Assembly: GCA_018398815.1 (NCBI GenBank)
Contig: CM031614.1
Coordinates: 50,856,671 to 50,871,670, forward strand
Direction of reading: 5' to 3'
DNA length: 15,000 bases
Source: Conus ventricosus
Lineage: Eukaryota; Mollusca; Gastropoda; Neogastropoda; Conidae
The translations under genes and the position numbers were made by a program. The notes below the pieces were generated by a model that had not been told where the DNA came from, ran no database searches, and saw nothing but the letters and a program-made list of their open reading frames with translations. Positions 9,433-15,000 of this stretch are shown here, one piece after another. Position 1 is the stretch's first letter, and every line of letters begins with the position of its first letter.

Positions 9433-10180
9433 CATTTTCCCAGTTTCTCCCATCTTCAAACTCCCCTCCCCTCTCCCCTCCCCTCAAGTCCAAATCTTTG
9501 CCAGACAGTTCAGTTGTTGGCCTGCACTTGTTTTTCCCCACATATTAGATTGTTCGTCTATGTATTTGTCTGACTTTATTCAAGTTTAAAAGGCTGTGCC
9601 AGTCTTGAATAAAAGTTACTCTGTGTTAGGTTTCCTTATGGGAGCAAAACATACCCACTTGTTTACTTTTCTGATTAGTCATACCAATGCAAAGTGGAAT
9701 TAAAAGCATTCAAGACTTCTTTTGAAGAGCATCGCAAAAGTAACTAAGACCTGCTCAAAACATCACTCTCAACCCTTTCCACAAAGCCTGTATGGAAACG
9801 ACATATTTAGTCACCTTTGAATGATGGATTTGCAGTTAAGGAACCGACTGAGAAATACTTAAGAGTCAATATTTAGGCTTGTGGCGAGTCTTTTTTGGGG
9901 GATATCATCTTTGGAACATACACATTTCAAATAATCCATAGTAATGGCAACAAGCTGGTCATTAATTTATATCCAGCTTACTCATTTGGGCAAGCTGAAA
10001 AAATGTTTCTCTTTACTGGTTTGTTGTTTGTTTTTAATTTTGGTGAGCCTAGTTTTGAGCCCAGCATGTGGATGAAGTTTAAGTTTTGTCCAGAAGTGAA
10101 TCTATTGACTTTAATTTCAACTCTTACTTCTTTGGTGTGAAAATTTTGCCAAGGTATGGACTAGGGCGATTTGTGTGTAC

Positions 10181-10224
<44 letters not shown>

Positions 10225-12465
10225 AGTGTGTGTGGTGGTTGCATATTTGAATGAATGTGTTTATGTCTGCAGACAGTCTCTTTTCTAGGTGTTTTTTTTC
10301 ATGTACAGATTTTTATTTTAACTTTTTTTTTCCCAATTAATTCCATCCTGCAGACTGCCGGTAAACATTCAGAAAGACAACAGCATCGACTGCTTCAACG
10401 AAATCTCAGCAAGCCCTACGACACAGATCATGGTCACCACCACAGGGGCACGTCGGGGTCAGGCAGGGACCCTCACTACCCACGTCCCTGCCTCCCAGGT
10501 GCCCATCAAACAGTTGGACTCTGGCATCGTGGCTGACAGCGAGGGGGACCTAAGGGTGACAGCATCATCCGACGGCAGATACAGACAGTTGGCTGTGGTG
10601 TCATCAGATCATGAACACGGTGATCTCACAGAAGTGGAGTCAACCATGGCGAGTCATCACACAATATCCATGCAGGGAGGGAACACAGTGACTGCGCACA
10701 GGTGCACACTGATCCCGAGAAGAGCTCCGATACCCCAAACATTCGCCCGACAGGGTGAGATGATGATGATAAATCCGATGGTGATGAGGACTTTGAAGAT
10801 GACAGTGGTTATGATTTTGAACCTCCTGATATGCCGAGCGTTTCCAGGGCATGATGGGGGAGTTTGTGTTCCCCGACATGACCTATGTGGAAGAGGTAGA
10901 CGAACCCGAAGAGGACCTGATGCTTCCACCGATGACATCGTCCTGATCCAGCTCAGCTTGGCGCCGAATCAAACGGCCACAGCAACTCAGCTGGCACAGG
11001 CATTGCACAAGACAGAGGAGGAGATGATGTATGTATTGGGATCATGTGGAGACAAGGTAACTGTGAACAACCAATTTGTGGAGTTTGACTGATAAGGGCA
11101 TTGTCTGGGCCAGAGAGAAATCTCAAGCTTATCCATCCCTGCTCCAGCATCTCAGTTCTTCAGAAGAATCATCCTCGCATTCACGCATTGCCCAGGTGTC
11201 TGCTTCACTCAGTGGCCCGCCTCCATCTCCTCAGGCACTGATAGCAGCTTACCCCTCGTTTTACATAAAGGGCCAGTCTGGTGTGGGGACCGAGATGTTT
11301 TCCACGTCCAAGCCTCCATTGAAACCTTCGGCAGGCAGAGAGCTTGGGAAAGATGGAGGTGCTGCTGTCACCACTGGGGATGGGAGAATCTTCGGTCAGG
11401 ATTTGGTCACATGACCAGCCAGCCCATCCTCTCTCAACCTTCTTTCTTCCCGCCATTACCACCGACAGCGCAGGACTCAGCCATGACCTCAACGGTGTCA
11501 GCAGCATTGGCACAACCCTCATCCAGCAGCATGCCGCAGATCCATCAGCCTGATCAAAGACTGGTGACCATGCCAGCACCGACGGCAGTGACTTTTGCGG
11601 GTAGTCGGGCACAGGTAGACGGGCTCAGTCATGAGAGAAACAGGCAGCCAGCTATGTACCCCCGACACACTCATTGCAGGCTTCCAAGCCCATTCACTGC
11701 CACAGAATGTACCAAGGTTCCAGGGACAGGGTCAGTATCCCTCCATGCCCTCGGCAGTCTTGTCCTCCATCAACCCCAGCCTGCACAAGTTCACTGAGGA
11801 AGGGCTGATGGTCATGTCTGCACCAGAAGCAAGGTTGGTGGTTCTGTGGATGCATTTTGTTTTCAGTTTTAGTTTTTATTGAGGGAAGTGTACATCAGCT
11901 CATAAGCTTTTTCACCTTTGCTGTACTTCCAGGTTGCCAACGACCCAAAGACAACAAATTGATTATATCTCTTGAACTATTCAAAATGTTCTTATGAAAT
12001 ATTAAGTGCTTATCAACAATGCAGTTAGCTGTCTGTCGGTCGTTTTTGGCGCATGTGTGTCGAAAGAAGAAGAAAATCATTGCCTCAGCAGAATTGTCCA
12101 CTTTGATGATTGGGCTCATGGAAGACCCAACCTTTGAGGAGCGGTAATCGGACGTTGCAACTCATCAAGTATGGGTCATGGGTGACCCATGTCATTGGTT
12201 AAGGCGTAAACTTTGGAGGACTCTTTGACAAGTATGGGTCTTGTACGACTAACATTGTCAGAAGAGGGATTAACACAGCAGACACACACTTGATTAAGCC
12301 TATGTAAAATCTATGGAATGTGGATGACCTGCATTGTTGGAGTGTGTCTTGAAGGGTGGTATGGTAGGAAAGTTGAAAAGACAAATGTCTGATGATCTTG
12401 GAGTTACTTCATTAACGCATTCTATACTAGCTATTATCTCCCCTTACTTCCCCCAGATACTGACC

Positions 12466-12533
<68 letters not shown>

Positions 12534-15000
12534 ATTTATATATATGTTTTTAAAATCATTAAAAAAAAAAAAGAATAAACACAGACTTGCGATATTTTCA
12601 AGTTATGTTCATAAATGATTGAGAAACCACAAACAATATAGCAAAGTTATTTTTCTATTTATTTGCCAAGACGGTATGCATGACAAAGAGAATGAGATTT
12701 TGCGTGTCATGTAAAAATAGGGGTGGTACACACCCTATGAACAAAAGATTTACATTAACTGGTTTTAGGCCCTGAAATTATTCAACTGTTTTCAAGAATT
12801 CAAGGGCTTCAGTTACATTGTAACAGCGATTGTAGTGTTTCTTTCACCACATGTGTTTGACGGTTAGCAGACAAAGCCACGTTGCCACATCATACCAAAC
12901 CAAGCTGGTGATGTGGTGTGAAAAGTGTCTGCTAGCCAGCATCAGCTTGCAAAGCCTAAGTACCAGTGCGTCTGCACTCTAATTAGTATGCAGGAGCTAT
13001 CTGTAACAAGTAGTTTCGTACAAAAGCTTCGCCCACTTCGGGGAAAAATTCCAAAGCTTTGGACTGCATATATATACGGTCCTTCGTATACAAAGGTTAT
13101 AAACATAAGGACCGGATATGCGGTCCTAAGTACAGAAAGAGTTAAAGATGCTCTGTGCCCGGTCCTTCCTGTCCCCTTTTCTTGCTGTCTTTTCTTTCTG
13201 TCCCTCATTTTCTTGTCTTTGTTCCTTCTGCGTCTTGTTCCTTTCACACCTTTCACTCTTTCTTTTGCTCTTAGTCTCAAGTGGTTATGAGGCAGCTTCT
13301 GGCTGTGGAATGACATCTTGCATTTGAATGCATGAATTTGGTTTTGCCATAGCAATGCAGCAGATAAAAAAAAAACTACATTTTAAAAGACTGTAGAACA
13401 GAAGTCTATCAATGAAAGATGCTAAGTCGCCTTCAGTTTTAAATGTGCATGTTTTCTTTCTCTGTAGACTTTTGTATATATATGGATTGATAGTAGATCG
13501 AAACAGTGACTTTGTTTTTTTTTACTAAAGCAAGAGATGCGGCTTTTGATTCTTAAATAAAGCAGGGGCTGCCTGCTCCTTTGTGCTGTACCAAGTATGG
13601 CATTTAAATACAATTCAGTGCATATGGAGCATATGGAGGACAGTTCTGTTCGGTGTTTATAAACCATCTTGCTATGTGTGTGCTTGCAATGCTTCATGGT
13701 TCACGAAAAAAACATATTACACAATGCTATATCATATCAGGGTCCATTCTACTCAACTCTTTCTAGTTACTATGATTTTTTTTAACTACAAATACAATAT
13801 GCTTTGGGATATAGGATGCAGCTCTTGAGTTTTTAAAAAAGAAAAATTATCAATGAATAAGACGCTGTGGATTGTAAAGGCACATTAATGTCAGAACTCC
13901 TGCCTTTACTCTCTGATACATTTTGCAGTTTTGTCTAACCAGTTAGACTATAAGCAAATGTTATCATACCTTAGCACTTAGAAACATGCTTTGATGTGTT
14001 TGCGTGATTATTGTGTTCGCTGAATCAGTGAATGATCAGGGCTTTGAGCTGTGTAAACACAGCCTGGTCCAGTGTATCAAGTTAAGCAATACCGCTGAAG
14101 GCCTGAAATGATTTATCTGTGTATAGGTGGTTCTGGATATGATGCATACAGTTCAAAAGATTTGGGGAAAAAAAAGTATCACTATGAATTTATGGAACAG
14201 TACAGTTCTGAAAAGCACCTGCTGTGTTGAGCGATGCAGTACATGGTACAGTGGAAGGTAAACGCATGTAGCCAAGAGCTTTACGAAAATTGAACATGTA
14301 ATTATGTTGCAGGATAATGATGGAGCAGCCAGCTGGTTCTGGGTTTGGTGAGACAGCGATGGAACACTCCGGTGCATCTACTTTAGAAGTTCTTGAGAGA
14401 CAGCTGGGTAATGCTGGTATAACCACCACAAACCCACTGGGTGAGTAGAAAGCAGCCTGGGTAATGTTTCTTGCTGTGGGATTTTTGGTTGTACAACAGA
14501 AAAGATTCTTCTAAACAGTGGGATCTTTTTTTAATGTTACAAGAAGAGCAGACCTATCCACTGTATGCTGATAGGTCATATTTCTATGCAGGTCAAAGAA
14601 CGAATACTTTTTTGTACACTTAGATTTGAAAAAAAAAAACAAAAAAAAACCAGCCTTTTTTCCAGAAGTGTTTTATTGTGACAGTTTTAGGTAATAAGAC
14701 AGAGGGATTCCACCAACATCTCCAAGAGTTGCTTTTCTTGGCGTGTTGTGGCTTAAAGTCGTCAGAAATTCTTTCCATTTGCACTATTGTGTTAGCAGTT
14801 TGTCAGCCCATGTATTTTGTTCTTTGATGAATCCTAATTGAAAACAATTATGAGACAGAGGATAATGAGGTTGAGGCATAAGGATGCCTAAATAACATCG
14901 TTACTTTAAGAAAACAGCTTATCTGAAAGCATGCATGAAAAATGTGACTTTTAGAACGGTCTTCCAAAAGCCCTTACTGTATTCTCTGCAGTAGTTGGGC
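4574..15000 (+). CDS. Gene with tandem Z-alpha-type winged helices, 5' part (partial at right edge)
   Basis: Gene-level model joining 4574-4774, 7613-7936, 10354-11833, 14313-14440 and 14992 onward. Three winged-helix segments resemble Z-alpha/Z-beta domains, which bind left-handed Z-DNA or Z-RNA; only the second keeps all key contacts. Between and after them lie acidic and Ser/Pro/Gln-rich, probably disordered stretches. Z-alpha domains are known in ADAR1 (RNA adenosine deaminase), ZBP1 and PKZ, all linked to double-stranded RNA sensing. An ADAR1-like enzyme is the most likely identity, with dsRNA-binding and deaminase exons expected beyond 15000. A stand-alone Z-binding protein is the alternative. 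Junctions exon 1/2 (phase 0), 3/4 (phase 2) and 4/5 (phase 1) agree; exon 2/3 does not. Exon 3 holds several frame changes, so a pseudogene is possible. Confidence 0.6.
5540..5947 (-). mobile_element. Decayed antisense LINE C-terminal fragment, copy B
   Basis: On the minus strand the sequence begins near 5947 with QRFMKQISGLNDLSYEER, a common C-terminal segment of CR1/L2-like LINE ORF2. After stops and frame changes it resumes with CFSTKRNFSLWNALP (about 5625-5680), then VKNQFDEHGQDWDEF in another frame (about 5548-5595). These match the usual FFSxR..WNxLP..VxxFKxxLDxHW tail. It is a dead copy. It covers the same protein region as copy A, so it is a separate insertion. Confidence 0.7.
6063..6625 (-). 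mobile_element. Antisense LINE ORF2 C-terminal fragment, copy A
   Basis: The minus strand encodes about 116 residues in one frame, with YKAMVRSILEYGNVIWSP, then ERVQRRATKLI, then DRLRYLRLPSLKARRIRGDL, the typical region after the reverse-transcriptase palm in CR1/L2-like LINEs. At a seven-base T run (plus 6286-6292) the frame shifts. Coding continues with KHFFSQRIAPIWNKL and ends with a stop at 6063-6065. A stop also closes the frame just upstream of 6625. The catalytic YxDD part is absent, as in most 5'-truncated copies. It is better preserved than copy B. Confidence 0.85.
7079..7133. repeat. Interrupted (TG)n tract in intron 1
   Basis: Two TG blocks are separated by ACCGAG and followed by a GGTG interruption. 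It lies about 480 bases upstream of exon 2. Confidence 0.95.
7338..7380 (+). repeat. Poly-A followed by G-rich run in intron 1
   Basis: A run of about a dozen A passes directly into eight or so G and then GGAGG-type repeats. The G runs could form a quadruplex. No gene is associated with it. Confidence 0.75.
7613..7936 (+). CDS. Exon 2: canonical Z-alpha domain
   Basis: The 108 codons lie between acceptor TTGTGCAG|GCT and donor CAAG|GTTGGT, phase 0 on both sides. Exon residues about 15-76 form a complete Z-alpha domain: helix 1 (DRILKYLHQQ), helix 2 (AIEVAKNLG), recognition helix (NKKSVNPILYRLEKDQVL) and wing ending KPLWQLSDKA. Lys-Lys at 44-45, Asn48, Tyr52 and Trp72 sit where ADAR1 Z-alpha has its Z-contacting Lys, Asn173, Tyr177 and Trp195; only the first Pro of the PPxW wing is changed, to Lys. 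This domain should bind Z-DNA/Z-RNA. After it comes a Glu/Ser/Lys-rich linker. The donor is weak by consensus. Placing a whole domain in one symmetrical exon suits exon-wise domain duplication. Confidence 0.85.
8128..8147. repeat. Poly-T tract in intron 2
   Basis: About 20 T in a row. A shorter T run of about a dozen follows at about 8330-8342 in a generally T-rich stretch. Confidence 0.9.
9198..9230. other. Two overlapping, mutually exclusive hairpins
   Basis: GTGGTG (9198-9203) pairs with CACCAC (9208-9213) around the loop AGAA. CCACAGT (9210-9216) pairs with ACTGTGG (9224-9230) around a 7-base loop. Both stems use bases 9210-9213, so only one can form at a time. They abut the end of the inverted-repeat copy. 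Confidence 0.55.
9230..9397 (-). repeat. Unclassified dispersed repeat, reverse arm of the inverted pair
   Basis: The reverse complement matches 3870-4090 through a series of shared blocks, including CGCTGGATCGGG and CTCATCAGGGAG. On the plus strand a run of about 25 T (9402-9426) follows at once, which is poly-A on the repeat's own strand but at its start, so it is not a normal retroposon tail. Confidence 0.7.
9402..9426. repeat. Poly-T tract beside the reverse repeat arm
   Basis: About 25 consecutive T, followed by a pyrimidine-rich stretch with CTCCCCTCCCC repeats at about 9461-9485. Confidence 0.9.
10182..10224. repeat. (TG)n tract upstream of exon 3
   Basis: About 20 TG units lying some 130 bases before the exon 3 acceptor. 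(TG)n near acceptors is known to influence splicing in some animal genes; no such effect can be shown here. Confidence 0.95.
10354..11833 (+). CDS. Exon 3: disordered linker with third winged helix, frame-disrupted
   Basis: The large exon has acceptor CCATCCTGCAG|A and donor GCAAG|GTTGGT. It opens in frame with LPVNIQKDNSIDCFNEI, then a Ser/Thr-rich stretch. Next comes an acidic part (DEDFEDDSGYDFEPPDMP, then EFVFPDMTYVEEVDEPEED). From about 10931 a third winged helix follows (DDIVLIQLSLAPNQ, QLAQALHKTEEEMMYVLG, then LWSLTDKGIVWARE), whose end resembles exon 2 LWQLSDKA. It lacks the Asn/Tyr contacts. The rest is rich in Ser, Pro and Gln. The best frame changes near 10690-10757, 10842, 10928, 11072-11077, about 11340-11410 and 11659-11663. 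My minimal count is four missing and two extra bases, after which the exon length is a multiple of three and the outgoing phase is 2. Consensus errors, pseudogene decay and alternative splicing all remain possible. Confidence 0.6.
10931..11118 (+). other. Third, degenerate Z-type winged-helix segment
   Basis: In helix 3 the segment KTEEEMMYVLGSCGDKV replaces the KKxxNxxLYxL pattern, so the Z-contacting Asn and Tyr are absent. The wing is short and ends LWSLTDKG, close to exon 2 (LWQLSDKA) and exon 1 (TWSL). The last strand is reached only after a frame change at 11072-11077; in the incoming frame translation meets TGA TAA at 11090-11095. Confidence 0.6.
12171..12190. promoter_or_regulatory. 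Inverted GGGTCA half-site palindrome
   Basis: ATGGGTCATGGGTGACCCAT forms two perfect 8-base arms around TGGG. GGGTCA resembles the nuclear-receptor half-site RGGTCA arranged as an inverted repeat with a 4-base spacer. A further copy of CAAGTATGGGTC lies at about 12229. Chance occurrence is quite possible. Confidence 0.3.
12468..12546. repeat. (TA)n microsatellite
   Basis: Nearly 80 bases of alternating TA with two AAT-type interruptions, self-complementary and able to extrude cruciforms. It lies within intron 3. Confidence 0.95.
12862..12937 (+). other. 76-nt nested hairpin in intron 3
   Basis: Outer arms GGTTAGCAGACA (12862-12873) and TGTCTGCTAGCC (12926-12937) pair over 12 positions with one possible G-U. 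Inner arms CCACATCA (12885-12892) and TGATGTGG (12909-12916) pair perfectly around a 16-base loop, and CAC (12878-12880) can pair with GTG (12918-12920) between them. It could be a MITE-like remnant or a small-RNA precursor. The internal loops are larger than in most pre-miRNAs. Confidence 0.45.
13050..13127. other. Cluster of short palindromes
   Basis: TCCAAAGCTTTGGA at 13050-13063 is a perfect 14-bp palindrome. AGGACCG (13108-13114) can pair with CGGTCCT (13121-13127), and also, extended to AAGGACCG, with CGGTCCTT at about 13077-13084. No function is assigned. Confidence 0.4.
14313..14440 (+). CDS. Exon 4: Gly/Thr/Glu-rich linker
   Basis: The 128-bp exon lies between acceptor ATTATGTTGCAG and the strong donor CTGG|GTGAGT. 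The first base completes an Arg codon with exon 3. It then encodes 42 residues (IMMEQPAGSGFGETAMEHSG, then ASTLEVLERQLGNAGITTTN, then PL) and ends with one base of the next codon (phase 1). No known domain is seen; STLEVLERQLGNAGI may form a short helix. The frame has no stop or indel. Confidence 0.65.
14441..14991 (+). other. Intron 4
   Basis: The interval runs from donor GTGAGT to a possible acceptor TATTCTCTGCAG. It is AT-rich, with an A-rich stretch near 14630-14650. Nothing else was recognised. Confidence 0.5.
14992..15000 (+). CDS. Possible start of exon 5
   Basis: A good pyrimidine-rich acceptor (ACTGTATTCTCTGCAG) ends at 14991. The nine remaining bases read on in phase from exon 4 as Val-Val-Gly, without a stop. 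Too short to identify; the supporting evidence is the splice site and phase match. Confidence 0.4.

Larger units (their letters stand above)
7937..10353 (+). other. Intron 2 (possibly containing an unseen small exon)
   Basis: The 2.4-kb interval runs from GTTGGT to the strong acceptor CCATCCTGCAG|A. It contains poly-T runs, the reverse arm of the inverted repeat, a (TG)n tract and AT-rich sequence. Exon 2 ends in phase 0, whereas the best frame of exon 3 needs one base to complete a split codon (phase 2). A further exon of length 3n+2, another donor or an indel must therefore exist. I could not identify such an exon by eye; ORFs at 8541-8726, 8921-9283 and 9895-10140 look random. Confidence 0.5.
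11834..14312 (+). other. Intron 3
   Basis: The 2.5-kb intron runs from GTTGGT to acceptor ATTATGTTGCAG|G. Exon 3 ends with two bases (AG) and exon 4 supplies G, giving an Arg codon, so phases agree. It holds a palindromic GGGTCA pair, a (TA)n block, a 76-nt nested hairpin, a pyrimidine-rich stretch near 13160-13270 and AT-rich sequence. No credible ORF was seen. Confidence 0.65.

Noticed and set aside
9895..10140. 81-codon frame as an extra exon in intron 2
   Set aside because: Composition is AT-rich like the surrounding intron, with no suitable acceptor and donor giving the needed phase.
10354..10536. First reading frame at the start of exon 3 (opening TAGKHSERQQ), which would match the exon 2 phase
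   Set aside because: It closes after about 60 codons and has a His/Arg/Gly-rich look, while the neighbouring frame shows strongly coding-like codon choice over the same bases.
11072..11095. Programmed ribosomal frameshift in exon 3
   Set aside because: No slippery heptamer with downstream structure was seen, and several other changes occur in the same exon, so indel errors or decay explain it better.

Overview
The window looks like nuclear DNA of an invertebrate animal, most likely a mollusc and perhaps a gastropod. Introns with GT/AG borders, decayed non-LTR retrotransposon pieces and very dense simple repeats ((CA)n, (GATA)n, (GA)n, (TA)n, poly-T) rule out a compact prokaryotic genome. No long intact ORF, rRNA, tRNA, operon or CRISPR array is visible. 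The mollusc placement is an inference from repeat style and gene content, not proven.

Bases 1-4160 are intergenic and full of repeats. An antisense, 5'-truncated LINE (404-1229) with an RNase H remnant lies between perfect 14-bp target-site duplications. Two diverged direct copies of an unclassified repeat (about 1750-2081 and 2660-3008) flank a six-unit, 45/46-bp minisatellite (2124-2397). Long (CA)n, (GATA)n and (GA)n tracts follow. One arm of a widely separated inverted repeat pair (about 3870-4090) comes next; its partner lies in intron 2 at about 9230-9397.

Bases 4574-15000 hold the 5' part of one plus-strand gene that runs off the right edge. Exon 1 (4574-4774) encodes a Z-alpha-like winged helix keeping the PPxW wing but lacking the usual Asn/Tyr contacts. 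Exon 2 (7613-7936) encodes a textbook Z-alpha domain with KK, Asn, Tyr and Trp in place. Exon 3 (10354-11833) encodes a long low-complexity acidic and Ser/Pro/Gln-rich region with a third, degenerate winged helix; its coding frame changes several times. Exon 4 (14313-14440) and the first nine bases of a possible exon 5 (14992-15000) continue in phase. The N-terminal architecture is therefore degenerate Z-like, canonical Z-alpha, degenerate Z-like. Z-alpha domains bind left-handed Z-DNA/Z-RNA and occur in ADAR1, ZBP1 and fish PKZ. An ADAR1-like product is the best guess, but no dsRNA-binding or deaminase domain lies in the window, so no symbol is given.

Intron 1 carries two antisense LINE C-terminal fragments (about 5540-5947 and 6063-6625). 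Intron 2 carries poly-T and (TG)n tracts and the inverted-repeat partner. Intron 3 carries a (TA)n block and a 76-nt nested hairpin. The exon 3 frame changes could be consensus errors, a recent pseudogene or undetected splicing; this cannot be settled from the sequence alone.
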